Made by a program: the position numbers and the translations under genes. From Candidatus Stoquefichus sp. (lineage in GTDB: Bacteria; Bacillota_I; Bacilli_A; Erysipelotrichales; Coprobacillaceae): a stretch of 47,076 nt of DNA. The stretch lies in the NCBI GenBank assembly GCA_021768625.1, contig JAETUM010000019.1:1-47076 (forward strand), given 5' to 3'. Under the pieces are notes generated by a model. That model was not told where the DNA came from, ran no database searches, and worked only from the letters and a program-made list of their open reading frames with translations. Positions 7,515 to 16,089 of this stretch are shown one piece after another (within the stretch, counting starts at the first letter, position 1; each line of letters begins with the position of its first letter).

Positions 7515-7540
7515 AAACGTTACTTTGTAACGTTTTTCTT
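7515..7540 (+). terminator. Terminator of the tRNA cluster
   Basis: AAACGTTAC (7515-7523), loop TTT, GTAACGTTT (7527-7535), then T-rich to 7540. Confidence 0.85.
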
Positions 7541-7567
7541 TTATATAAAAATGAGAGGGGTGAAGAT

Positions 7568-8923
7568 ATGAAGAAATTTTTTGGAAATAAAGTGTTTTAT
7601 ATAACAACATTATCAATTGCATTACCTATTATGGCTCAACAGTTTGTAACAAGCTTTGTTAATCTTATTGATAATATTATGATTGGAAGTGTTGGAAGTT
7701 TAGCTTTAACTTCAGTTACAGTTGCTAATCGTATTTATCTTATTTTCAACTCAACACTATTTGGGATTTGTGGGGCAGCGGGTATTTTTATTGCTCAATA
7801 TCATGGAGCTCATAATAGAGAAAAATGTCAAAAGATTCTTAATATTAATATTGTTTTATCATTGATAATAGCATGTTTATTTGTTGTTGCATTATTAACT
7901 ATTCCTCAGCAATTAGTCGAAATTTTTTCATCCCAATCAGATGTTATTCATGAAAGCTTAAAATATTTACAATTTGCAGTATTAACATACATACCATTTG
8001 CTTTTAGTTTTACTATTATGATGGCATTTAGAGCTGTTGGTACAAATAAGATACAATTAGTTGTAGGCTCTATTACAGTTGCTATTAATACAACATTAAA
8101 TTATCTCCTTATATTTGGTAACTTTGGTTTTCCACAGTTAGGAGTTCAAGGGGCTGCTATAGCAACAACAGTTGCACGTTTTGTGGAAATGTTTATTTAC
8201 TTATTTTTATTGTTAAAACACAAGTATCTTTTTACAATATCATTACAAGATTTGTTTCATATTGATTTATCTTTACTAAAATCATTAACAAGAAAAGCAA
8301 TACCATTGACAATGAATGAAATATTTTATTCACTAGGATTATCTATTATCTTTATATCCTATATGCGTTGTAGTGAAGAGCTTATATCAGCAATTAGTGT
8401 TGTAGATACAGTTATGCAAATTGCATATATCATTTTTGGTGGTTTATCTAGTGCCGTTTCTATTTTAATAGGTAATCGATTAGGAGCCAATCAAATCGAG
8501 GAAGCTAAATCTAATGCCTATAAGCTTATTACGTTTGGAGTTATGATTGGTATATCAATAGGTACTATCTTTACTATCATAGCACCATATATAGCTATTT
8601 TCTATAATGTAGAAGATGTCATTAAAGAAACAATTGTCCAACTATTATCTATAAAATCTTGTCTTTTACCTATTTATGTTTATAATGTTTGTGTTTTTTT
8701 CACATTACGTGCAGGCGGAGATGCATTTTCAACAATGTTATTAGATTCAGGATTCTTATGGTGTGCAGGAGTAATGATTTCTACAGTTTTATCTATGTTT
8801 ACAAACATATCATTAGTTTTATTATATGGAATTGTAGAATCACTTGATGTGATTAAATTATTTGTAGCAACTTATTTCTTAAAAAAGGGAAAATGGGCTA
8901 AAAATATGACTGTGAATTTGTAA
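7568..8923 (+). CDS. MATE-family multidrug/cation antiporter
   Basis: A 451-residue polytopic membrane protein with about 12 predicted transmembrane helices in two homologous halves. The N-terminal half shows the MATE patterns SLALTSVTVANRIYLIF and GAAGIFIAQYHGA; the second half repeats them (SAISVVDTVMQIAYIIFGGL, then SAVSILIGNRLGA). Members of this family export drugs or metabolites using Na+ or H+. The length is typical. The ribosome binding site GAGAGGGGTGA precedes ATG 7568. It lies just after the tRNA terminator and 55 bases before an unrelated PTS gene that has its own promoter. The substrate cannot be inferred. Confidence 0.9.
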   Translation: MKKFFGNKVFYITTLSIALPIMAQQFVTSFVNLIDNIMIGSVGSLALTSVTVANRIYLIFNSTLFGICGAAGIFIAQYHGAHNREKCQKILNINIVLSLIIACLFVVALLTIPQQLVEIFSSQSDVIHESLKYLQFAVLTYIPFAFSFTIMMAFRAVGTNKIQLVVGSITVAINTTLNYLLIFGNFGFPQLGVQGAAIATTVARFVEMFIYLFLLLKHKYLFTISLQDLFHIDLSLLKSLTRKAIPLTMNEIFYSLGLSIIFISYMRCSEELISAISVVDTVMQIAYIIFGGLSSAVSILIGNRLGANQIEEAKSNAYKLITFGVMIGISIGTIFTIIAPYIAIFYNVEDVIKETIVQLLSIKSCLLPIYVYNVCVFFTLRAGGDAFSTMLLDSGFLWCAGVMISTVLSMFTNISLVLLYGIVESLDVIKLFVATYFLKKGKWAKNMTVNL

Positions 8924-8928
8924 TCAAT

Positions 8929-8957
8929 TTGAAAAAAGAGATTAAATAGAGTATGAT
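8929..8957 (+). promoter_or_regulatory. Promoter of the PTS IIC gene
   Basis: TTGAAA (8929-8934), 17-base spacer, TATGAT (8952-8957), 21 bases before the start codon. Confidence 0.6.
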
Positions 8958-8978
8958 TGAGGCGAGGGAGGCAAGATT

Positions 8979-9998
8979 ATGGCAAAAGCTGTTCAAAAAG
9001 AAAATTATGTAGTCAAAACATTAAATGGTATGGCTTATGGATTTTTTTCTAGTTTAATTATAGGAACGATATTAAAGCAAATAGGAATGGCTATACATAT
9101 AAACGATTTGGTTGTATGGGGACAAATCGCATCTTATTTGATGGGACCTGCAATTGGTGTAGGTATTGCATATGTTCTAGAAGCTAAAGGGTTGAATTTA
9201 ATTAGTGCAGTTATTGCTGGAACAATAGGAGCTGGAACTTTTTCTTTGAGTAATGGTAATGTCAGTGTGGCTGTTGGAAATCCTATTTCTGCTTATTTAG
9301 CAGTTCTATTAGCTGTAGAAGCAACAAGATTAGTGCAAGATAAAACACCTTTAGATATTTTAATTGTTCCATTTGTTTCTGTTTTATGTGCAGGATTAAT
9401 AACAAAGTTTATTGGACCATATATTACACAGATTATTGTTTGGATTGGTAATTTAATTAATCAAGGAGTAAAAATGCAGCCAATTTTTATGGGAATCGTT
9501 GTTGCTGTTTTAATGGGTATGGCATTAACTGCGCCTATTTCATCTGCTGCTATTGGTATCATGTTAGGTCTTGATGGTTTAGCTGCTGGAGCTGCTCTTG
9601 CAGGTTGTTGCGCACAAATGGTAGGATTGGCTATTATGTCGATGGACGATAATGATATAGGTGATGTCATTGCTATCGGTATAGGAACAAGTATGTTACA
9701 ATTTAAGAATATTGTCAAAAGGCCTATTATTTGGATACCACCTATTGTAGCAAGCATAGTATCAGGAGTAATTTCTGCTGCTATTTTAGGAATGAAATGT
9801 ACTGCTGTTGGTTCTGGAATGGGGACAGCAGGGTTAGTTGGTTTATTAGAGTCTATTCAAGTGATGGGGCAAGCTTATTGGTTACCACTTATTTTGGTTG
9901 ATGTTTTACTACCAATGGCTATTTGTTGGAGTATGTACAAAGCATTTAGAAAATTAAATTATATAAAAAGTGGAGATATGAAATTAACACGTTTATAA
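8979..9998 (+). CDS. Orphan PTS-type IIC membrane protein (PTS_EIIC_2 family)
   Basis: A 339-residue membrane protein with about 9-10 hydrophobic segments, rich in Gly and Ala (for example SYLMGPAIGVGIAYVLEAKG and VLMGMALTAPISSAAIGIML). These features fit the PTS_EIIC_2 family, which is related to the sugar-translocating IIC domain but is usually found alone. No IIA or IIB domain is fused or encoded nearby, so it would need a partner elsewhere or act as a non-PTS transporter. The ribosome binding site GCGAGGGAGG precedes ATG 8979. It is transcribed alone between a promoter at 8929 and a terminator whose left arm overlaps the stop codon. Confidence 0.72.
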   Translation: MAKAVQKENYVVKTLNGMAYGFFSSLIIGTILKQIGMAIHINDLVVWGQIASYLMGPAIGVGIAYVLEAKGLNLISAVIAGTIGAGTFSLSNGNVSVAVGNPISAYLAVLLAVEATRLVQDKTPLDILIVPFVSVLCAGLITKFIGPYITQIIVWIGNLINQGVKMQPIFMGIVVAVLMGMALTAPISSAAIGIMLGLDGLAAGAALAGCCAQMVGLAIMSMDDNDIGDVIAIGIGTSMLQFKNIVKRPIIWIPPIVASIVSGVISAAILGMKCTAVGSGMGTAGLVGLLESIQVMGQAYWLPLILVDVLLPMAICWSMYKAFRKLNYIKSGDMKLTRL

Positions 9999-10025
9999 AA
10001 TCATCTTGAAGGATGATTTTTTCTT
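9997..10025 (+). terminator. Terminator of the PTS IIC gene
   Basis: AAAATCATC (9997-10005) pairs with GATGATTTT (10012-10020), followed by a T-rich tail; it overlaps the stop codon. Confidence 0.8.
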
Positions 10026-10069
10026 TTATTTGATAAAGAAAAAAGATATAATGATACATGGTGATAAAA

Positions 10070-11530
10070 ATGCAATTAAAACAATTATTGAATGAATTAG
10101 ATTATCAATTATTACAAGGAAATATGGATCAAGAAGTGAGTCAAATTGATTATGATTCACGTAAAGTTAAAAAAAACAGTCTTTTTATTTGTATTTCAGG
10201 TTCACAAGTAGATGGGCATCGTTTTATAGATGATGTTATTGAAAAAGGGGCAAAAGTTATTGTTGTAGAAAAAGTCGTTGAATATAAAGAGGGAATCACA
10301 TATATTCAAGTTACTGATTCAAGATATGCTTTAGCTTTATTATCATGTGCTTTCTTTGATCATCCAAGCCGTAAAATGACAGTGATAGGGTTAACTGGAA
10401 CAAAAGGGAAAACAACAACATCATATATGGTGCAATCTATTTTGGAAAAGGCTCATAAAAAGGTAGGTATTATTGGAACAATTGGGTCAATCATTAATGG
10501 AGAATTTAAAGAAACGAAAAATACAACACCAGAATCATTTGAACTTCAAAAATTAATGAGTGAAATGGTTGAAAGTGGTTGTGAATATTGTGTTATGGAA
10601 GTCTCTTCTCAAGGACTTATGTTGAATCGTGTTGCTGGAATTGATTTTGATTATGGAGTGTTTACTAATCTTTCACCAGATCATATTGGTCCACATGAAC
10701 ATACATCTTTCGAACATTATATGGAATGTAAGAAAAAGTTATTCCAAATGTGTAAGGTAGGTCTTTTTAATAAAGATGACACACATTATGATGATATGAT
10801 TGATGGAGCAACATGTCAAATACAAACATATTCAATAACAAAGAAAAGTGATTTACAAGCTTCACATATTCAATTATCAAAAGGTCAAGGAACATTAGGA
10901 GTTTCTTTTGAAACACAAGGATTGTTAAATGTTTTTTTTGAAACAGATATACCAGGACAATTTAGTGTATATAATTCATTAGTTGCAATTATGATTTGTA
11001 AATTATTAAATATTGAGACTCCTTATATTCAAAAGGCATTAAAACAAGTAAGGGTGAAAGGAAGAGTTGAGATTGTCCCATATAGTGATGATTTTACAGT
11101 ACTTATAGATTATGCCCACAATGCTTTTTCATTTGAAAGTATATTAGAAACGATTTCTCAATATCATCCTCAACGTATCATTTGTGTTTATGGTGCAGGA
11201 GGAAAAAGAGCAAAATCTAGAAGATATGAAGTTGGAAAAGTTGTTGCAAAAATGAATGCTATCTCTATTTTAACTGCCGATAATCCTAGAGGAGAAGGTG
11301 TTAAAGATATTTGTGATGATATTGTTGAGGGCGTTAAGGAATATAACGGTGAATATGTTATTATCGAAGATAGAAAAGAAGCCATTCAATATGCTTTAGA
11401 CTTTGCGAAAAAAGGTGATGTCATTCTATGTTTAGGTAAGGGACATGAAGATTATATGATTATTGATGATAAACATATTGTTCATTTTAGTGAAAGAGAA
11501 ATTATAGAAGCTTATAAGAAGAATAAATAG
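10070..11530 (+). CDS. murE: UDP-N-acetylmuramyl-tripeptide synthetase (MurE)
   Basis: A 486-residue Mur ligase that adds the third stem-peptide amino acid to UDP-MurNAc-L-Ala-D-Glu in the cytoplasm. The N-terminal UDP-binding domain has DSRKVKKNSLF. The ATP-binding domain has GLTGTKGKTTT and the lysine-carbamate region NTTPESFEL...MEVSSQGL. The C-terminal domain has GAGGKR and GKGHEDY. The specificity loop is Asp404-Asn-Pro-Arg407 (ADNPRGEG); DNPR is the meso-diaminopimelate signature, whereas Lys-adding enzymes usually lack the Arg. ATG 10058 is in frame, but GGTGAT (10060-10065) acts as the ribosome binding site, so ATG 10070 is preferred. A -10 TATAAT lies at 10047-10052. No murF or mraY is near, so it stands outside the usual dcw cluster. 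Confidence 0.88.
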   Translation: MQLKQLLNELDYQLLQGNMDQEVSQIDYDSRKVKKNSLFICISGSQVDGHRFIDDVIEKGAKVIVVEKVVEYKEGITYIQVTDSRYALALLSCAFFDHPSRKMTVIGLTGTKGKTTTSYMVQSILEKAHKKVGIIGTIGSIINGEFKETKNTTPESFELQKLMSEMVESGCEYCVMEVSSQGLMLNRVAGIDFDYGVFTNLSPDHIGPHEHTSFEHYMECKKKLFQMCKVGLFNKDDTHYDDMIDGATCQIQTYSITKKSDLQASHIQLSKGQGTLGVSFETQGLLNVFFETDIPGQFSVYNSLVAIMICKLLNIETPYIQKALKQVRVKGRVEIVPYSDDFTVLIDYAHNAFSFESILETISQYHPQRIICVYGAGGKRAKSRRYEVGKVVAKMNAISILTADNPRGEGVKDICDDIVEGVKEYNGEYVIIEDRKEAIQYALDFAKKGDVILCLGKGHEDYMIIDDKHIVHFSEREIIEAYKKNK

Positions 11531-11590
11531 GATTTTTCATGCATACAGTATTATGGTGATACATATGCGAAAAATCCTTTTTTCTTTTTT
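11530..11590 (+). terminator. Terminator-like hairpin enclosing the deacetylase start
   Basis: GGATTTTTC (11530-11538) pairs with GAAAAATCC (11569-11577). An inner stem GCATA (11541-11545) / TATGC (11564-11568) continues it across a 2-base bulge. The 18-base loop holds GGTGAT, and the start ATG 11565 lies in the stem. A T-rich run (11578-11590) follows, inside the coding sequence. It can end murE transcripts and also hide the downstream start. Confidence 0.65.
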
Positions 11591-12959
11591 AATTATTTTT
11601 GTGCTTTCATTAATTTATTATTTTTCTCAACAGCCATGGATTCATTTTATTCAAGATGAAATTCATTTATCATTATATGATGAAATTAAACCCTATGATT
11701 ATATTGAAGAAGTTTCTCACGTTAATATTAAAGAAATCAAAATTAATAATAAAGTTAATAATAAAAAGTTAGGGAAATATCAAATAGAATATCAATATAA
11801 AAATAAAAAGTTTATTTTAAATGTATATATAGATGATAAAATAGCTCCACAATTTGAAACAAGAAATATAAAAATTTTAAGAAATACAACTATAGACCCA
11901 GCTTCACTAGTTAAAGATATACGTGATGATTCAAAAACAGTTGTTTACTTTAAAGAAAATTATATATTCAACGAAATAAAAACTTATCGCGTGATTGTTG
12001 TAGTGGAAGATGCATATGCTAATAAAACGGAAAAAAGTGCGTATGTTTTGGTGGAAGAAAAGGATACAGAAGTTCCAACAATACAAGGGATAGAAAAACT
12101 AACTATTTTAGTAGGGGATCAAGTTGATTTAAAAAAAGGGGTTGTTGTCAAAGATGATCATGATAAAAATCCTATATTAAAAATTGACGATTCTAAACTT
12201 AATATTACTAAAGAAGGAGAATATGAAGTTTATTATCATGTAGAAGATCATAATGGAAATAAAGAAGTTTATGTGAGAAAAGTAGAAGTGTTAAGTCAGT
12301 ATGCAAATCGTGAAGCAGTAAAAGATGGTGTGAAAACATGCTATTTAACCTTTGATGATGGACCTTCGGAAAATACAAAAGAGATATTAGATATTCTAGA
12401 TCGTTACCATATTAAAGCAACATTTTTTGTGACAGGATCATCTCCTCAACATTTTAAGTATATTAAAGAAGCCCATCAAAAAGGACATGTTATAGGATTG
12501 CATACGTACAGTCATGATTATGAAAAAATTTACAGTTCTTTAAGAGCATATATTCAAGATTTAAATCAGATCAAAGAAGTCGTTTATCAGCAAACTGGTA
12601 TTTATACAAAATATATAAGATTTCCTGGTGGTTCAAGTAATCTTGTTTCCAAAAAATACAATATTGGAATTATGAAAAGATTAACACATAAGGTTATTGA
12701 TTTAGGATATCAATATTATGATTGGACAAGTATTAATGGTGATGGAGAAAATATAAAAACAGTACAAGGTCTTAAGAAAAAAGCTATAGAAGAGATAGAA
12801 GGGAAAGAAGATATTATGTTTTTAATGCATGATAGTGCATTATGTGATAATACAGTTAAAGCATTACCTAGTATATTAGATTATCTGATAAAAAAAGGAT
12901 ACCATTTTGAGACAATTCATCAATATTCTCCAACGTTTCATCATACCGTCCAAAATTAA
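11565..12959 (+). CDS. Membrane-anchored polysaccharide deacetylase (NodB fold) with Ig-like repeats
   Basis: A 464-residue protein. An N-terminal membrane anchor (residues about 3-20) is followed by two or three beta-rich DUF5011/Ig-like modules (residues about 30-245, for example VPTIQGIEKLTILVGDQVDLKK) and a C-terminal NodB deacetylase domain (about 260-455). All five catalytic motifs are visible: TFDDGPS (catalytic Asp and metal Asp), GLHTYSHDY (metal histidines), RFPGGSSN, DWTSINGDG and MFLMHD. It probably removes acetyl groups from peptidoglycan or another cell-surface glycan, giving lysozyme resistance. The start is ATG 11565 after GGTGAT; the in-frame ATG 11553 overlaps that site. It follows murE by 34 bases, with a terminator-like hairpin in between. 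Confidence 0.88.
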   Translation: MRKILFSFLIIFVLSLIYYFSQQPWIHFIQDEIHLSLYDEIKPYDYIEEVSHVNIKEIKINNKVNNKKLGKYQIEYQYKNKKFILNVYIDDKIAPQFETRNIKILRNTTIDPASLVKDIRDDSKTVVYFKENYIFNEIKTYRVIVVVEDAYANKTEKSAYVLVEEKDTEVPTIQGIEKLTILVGDQVDLKKGVVVKDDHDKNPILKIDDSKLNITKEGEYEVYYHVEDHNGNKEVYVRKVEVLSQYANREAVKDGVKTCYLTFDDGPSENTKEILDILDRYHIKATFFVTGSSPQHFKYIKEAHQKGHVIGLHTYSHDYEKIYSSLRAYIQDLNQIKEVVYQQTGIYTKYIRFPGGSSNLVSKKYNIGIMKRLTHKVIDLGYQYYDWTSINGDGENIKTVQGLKKKAIEEIEGKEDIMFLMHDSALCDNTVKALPSILDYLIKKGYHFETIHQYSPTFHHTVQN

Positions 12960-12979
12960 CAAATATTATAAGCATATGA

Positions 12980-13009
12980 TTGTAAATTTGTCATATTTTG
13001 TGATATGAT
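12980..13009 (+). promoter_or_regulatory. Candidate promoter of the PNPOx-like gene
   Basis: TTGTAA (12980-12985), 18-base spacer, TATGAT (13004-13009). It is a moderate match, 21 bases before the start. Confidence 0.4.
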
Positions 13010-13029
13010 ACTTTCGAGGTGAATAACAA

Positions 13030-13656
13030 ATGAATAATATAAAAGGAATAAATAAAGATGATTTACTTTATGTTTTTACAAAAGATCAATGTGTAGACTT
13101 AAAAGAAGAGGCATTAGTAATTGTTAAAGACTCATGTGAGAACGTAGAATTGGAGAATTGTTTAGTTAAACGTTATAGTGATGATTTTGAATCATTGCTA
13201 AAGATAAAAATACCAACAAAGATTAGAAAACCTAAAAAGCTTATATCTTATCAAGAATGTTATGATGTTATGAAGAGAATTGATTATGGAGTTCTTTCTA
13301 TATCTCATGATGATTTTCCTTATGCTGTTGGAATTAATCATATCTTAGTAGATGGTAGAATATTCTTTCATTGTGCTAAAACTGGTTTTAAATTAAATGG
13401 TGTCAATAAAAAAGCAAATTTTCTTGTGACTGAAGATTTAGGAATTAATTTAGATGTTGGAACACATAATCATCGTTCTGTATCTGTTTTTGGAACTTTA
13501 AAAGAAGTTACAGATATTGAAACAAAGAAAACAGCTTTATTAACAATTGTTCATGATTTGGCACCAAAACATCCTTATAATGATAAAATGGCAGATTATA
13601 CAAATATTTTGGAATTAGAAATTGATTATATAATAGGAAAGGCACATATTTATTAA
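13030..13656 (+). CDS. Pyridoxamine-5'-phosphate-oxidase-like flavin-binding protein
   Basis: A 208-residue protein. Residues about 70-205 are a split-barrel domain like NimA and other PNPOx-like FMN-binding proteins: YGVLSISHDDFPYAVGINHI, FFHCAKTGFKLNGVNKK and SVSVFGTLKEV. Residues 1-60 are an extra N-terminal region with no pattern I recognise. Such proteins bind flavin or heme and act in small-molecule reduction or detoxification; no specific substrate can be assigned. The ribosome binding site is GAGGTG (13016-13021) and ATG 13030 follows. It is a single gene ended by a terminator that overlaps its stop codon. Confidence 0.8.
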   Translation: MNNIKGINKDDLLYVFTKDQCVDLKEEALVIVKDSCENVELENCLVKRYSDDFESLLKIKIPTKIRKPKKLISYQECYDVMKRIDYGVLSISHDDFPYAVGINHILVDGRIFFHCAKTGFKLNGVNKKANFLVTEDLGINLDVGTHNHRSVSVFGTLKEVTDIETKKTALLTIVHDLAPKHPYNDKMADYTNILELEIDYIIGKAHIY

Positions 13657-13676
13657 TGAATATGTGTTTTTTCTTT
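13643..13676 (+). terminator. Terminator of the PNPOx-like gene
   Basis: CACATATT (13643-13650) pairs with AATATGTG (13659-13666), followed by a T run. Confidence 0.8.
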
Positions 13677-13731
13677 TCAAAAACAATATAATCATGTATA
13701 ATGAGAAAGATTTTGTAAAGGAGAAATGTTT

Positions 13732-15333
13732 ATGATATCAACACAAAATGTATCTTTAAGATATGGTGATCGTGCGTTATTTGAAAATGTATCTATTCAA
13801 TTTACAGATGGGAACTGTTATGGTGTGATTGGAGCCAATGGTGCAGGGAAATCAACGTTTTTAAAAATTTTATCTGGAGAAATAGAACCTAATAAGGGAG
13901 AAGTTATTATACCAGAAGGACAAAGATTATCCGTTTTAAAACAGGATCACTTTGCATATGATGATCAAGAAGTGTTAAAGACAGTTATGATGGGAAATAA
14001 GCGTCTTTTTGAAATTATGCAAAGAAAAGAAGAGTTATACAGTAAGCCAGATTTTAATGATGCTGATGGATTAGAGTTAGCTGATTTAGAAGGTGAATTC
14101 ATGGAAATGGATGGTTGGAATGCAGAAACTGATGCTGAGATTCTATTAAATGGATTAGGTGTAACAACTGAGTATCATTCTTTATTGATGAAAGATTTAG
14201 GCGATCAACAAAAAGTAAAAGTGTTATTAGCACAAGCTTTATTTGGAAATCCCGATGTTTTATTATTGGATGAACCGACAAACCATTTAGATTTAAAGAG
14301 TATTACATGGTTAGAAAATTTCTTATTAAATTTTCCTAATACTGTTATTGTCGTTTCTCATGATAGACATTTTTTAAATAAGGTATGTACACATATTGCT
14401 GATATTGATTACAGTAAGATTCAATTATATGTAGGAAATTATGATTTTTGGTATGAATATTCTCAAATGATGCTAAAACAAGCAAAAGAGATTAATAAAA
14501 AGGCTGAAGCTAAAAAGAAAGAATTAGAAGAGTTTATTGCAAGATTTAGCGCAAACGCATCTAAAGCAAAGCAAGCAACTTCTCGTAAAAAGTTATTAGA
14601 TAATTTAGAAATGGTTGATATTAAGCCGTCTATGAGAAGATATCCATTTATTGGATTTACTCCAGATAGAGAAGTAGGGAATATTATATTAAATGTTGAA
14701 GGATTGACATATGAAAATAATGGTGAAAAGATTTTAAATAATGTATCTTTTTCTATTTCCCCTAAAGATAAGGTTGCTTTTGTTTCTGATAGTGATTTAG
14801 CAGTCACAACTTTCTTTAAAATTATTATGGGAGAAATCACAGATTTTGAGGGTACTTTTCAATGGGGAATTACAACATCAAGATCTTATTTCCCAAAAGA
14901 TAATAATAAATATTTTGATGATTGTGAATTAACTCTTGTAGATTGGTTAAGACAATTTGCAAAAGGTGACGTCTATGAACAAGATTTAAGAGGATGGCTA
15001 GGAAGAGTTTTATTTTCTGGAGAAGAAGCATTGAAAAAAGCAAATGTTTTATCAGGTGGGGAAAAAGTAAGATGTATGCTTGCTAAAATGATGATGGCAA
15101 ATTGTAACGTTCTTATTTTAGATGAACCAACGAACCATTTAGACCTTGAATCTATACAAGCACTTAATGAAGGATTAATACGTTTTAAAGAAAATATTTT
15201 ATTTACTTCACATGATCATCAATTTGTACAAACAATAGCAAACAGAGTTATTGAATTCACAGATACAGGATGTATTGATCGCTTATCAACATATGATGAA
15301 TATTTAGAATATAAAGAAAAACTGGAAGGATAA
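13732..15333 (+). CDS. ABC-F family ATPase (YkpA/YbiT-like)
   Basis: A 533-residue soluble tandem ATPase without membrane segments. The first half has Walker A GANGAGKST, a degenerate signature (LGDQQK) and Walker B VLLLDEPTNHLD. A charged interdomain linker follows (about residues 245-295). The second half has a strongly altered Walker A (VSDSDLAVTTFFKI), a good LSGGEKVR signature and Walker B LILDEPTNHLD. As I remember the YkpA group, the altered second Walker A is typical there, so this need not be decay. ABC-F proteins bind ribosomes and rescue or tune translation. AAAGGAG (13717-13723) fits ATG 13732; ATG 13726 is too close. A -10 TATAAT lies at 13697-13702. Confidence 0.88.
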   Translation: MISTQNVSLRYGDRALFENVSIQFTDGNCYGVIGANGAGKSTFLKILSGEIEPNKGEVIIPEGQRLSVLKQDHFAYDDQEVLKTVMMGNKRLFEIMQRKEELYSKPDFNDADGLELADLEGEFMEMDGWNAETDAEILLNGLGVTTEYHSLLMKDLGDQQKVKVLLAQALFGNPDVLLLDEPTNHLDLKSITWLENFLLNFPNTVIVVSHDRHFLNKVCTHIADIDYSKIQLYVGNYDFWYEYSQMMLKQAKEINKKAEAKKKELEEFIARFSANASKAKQATSRKKLLDNLEMVDIKPSMRRYPFIGFTPDREVGNIILNVEGLTYENNGEKILNNVSFSISPKDKVAFVSDSDLAVTTFFKIIMGEITDFEGTFQWGITTSRSYFPKDNNKYFDDCELTLVDWLRQFAKGDVYEQDLRGWLGRVLFSGEEALKKANVLSGGEKVRCMLAKMMMANCNVLILDEPTNHLDLESIQALNEGLIRFKENILFTSHDHQFVQTIANRVIEFTDTGCIDRLSTYDEYLEYKEKLEG

Positions 15334-15347
15334 CCTTTCAGTTTTTT
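15319..15347. terminator. Bidirectional terminator between convergent genes
   Basis: AAACTGGAAGG (15319-15329), loop ATAA, CCTTTCAGTTT (15334-15344, one G-T pair), then a T run on the plus strand and, beyond the left arm, a T-rich stretch on the minus strand. It serves the ABC-F gene and the convergent DUF421 gene. Confidence 0.8.
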
Positions 15348-16015
15348 GCATAAGCAGTTATATTATCATCTTTGTCACATAAAACTAATATTAATTCCTG
15401 ATATTCATGAAAGCCTTGTGCTTTTAATATACTTTTTAACCACTTTTCATCTTTTTCAATATATTTTAATTGGTCCTTTAATAATTGACCATTAATAACT
15501 AATGAAACAAGAGGTGTTTCTCTTTGGGGTTTGATTGATAAATCATCAACAATAGTTGGTCTATATTGAGACTTAGGAAAGACAGATATATTTCCATTTG
15601 TTTCTAAAATAACTTCTTCAATTTGTGTTAAATCAAAATATCCTTGTATTCTTAATTGCATTAATAATTCATTAACATCTATTTTTGCTTTAGCTAAGTT
15701 TTGGCATTGAATTTGATCATTTTGATAAAGCATAATAGGATTGCCTTCTATAAAATGACGTAATGTTAAAAATGAACGAGATAGTAAAGAAAGAGTAATT
15801 GTAAAAAGAGTATAAACAATCATGCCTGTTAATGGTCTTGCTATATCATTAAAATCCTCAAGAACAACCATTTCACTAGCAATACTTCCAATTGTAATAC
15901 CAATAATATAATCATACATACTCAATTGTGTTATTTGTCTATAACCCATCATCTTTGTTAAAATAAATAAAACTACAAGAGAAATAACAGCTAAAGATAA
16001 TGTTTCTAAAATCAT
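15338..16015 (-). CDS. DUF421 membrane protein (YetF/YrbG-like)
   Basis: A 225-residue protein with three N-terminal transmembrane helices (about residues 5-85) and a cytoplasmic C-terminal domain. The DUF421 signature is visible as LTKMMGYRQITQLSMYDYIIGITIGSIA, presented here in parts: TKMMGYRQITQLS and DYIIGITIGSIASEM. The C-terminal half contains NPIMLYQNDQI and LMQLRIQGYFDLTQIEEVILETNG, as in YetF. In Bacillus these proteins are linked to spore or envelope functions, but the biochemical role is unknown. The start is preceded by GGTGAT on the minus strand. It stands convergent to the ABC-F gene and downstream of the flavin reductase gene, which has its own terminator. Confidence 0.85.
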   Translation of the reverse strand: MILETLSLAVISLVVLFILTKMMGYRQITQLSMYDYIIGITIGSIASEMVVLEDFNDIARPLTGMIVYTLFTITLSLLSRSFLTLRHFIEGNPIMLYQNDQIQCQNLAKAKIDVNELLMQLRIQGYFDLTQIEEVILETNGNISVFPKSQYRPTIVDDLSIKPQRETPLVSLVINGQLLKDQLKYIEKDEKWLKSILKAQGFHEYQELILVLCDKDDNITAYAKN

Positions 16016-16054
16016 TTTGCATCACCATATATAATATGGTTAATTTTACATAAA

Positions 16055-16089
16055 ATATACAAAAGGTTTATGCCTTTTTGACATAAACC
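16055..16089 (-). terminator. Terminator of the flavin reductase gene (minus strand)
   Basis: GGTTTATG (16065-16072) and CATAAACC (16082-16089) pair; on the minus strand a T-rich tail follows. It overlaps the stop codon. Confidence 0.7.
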
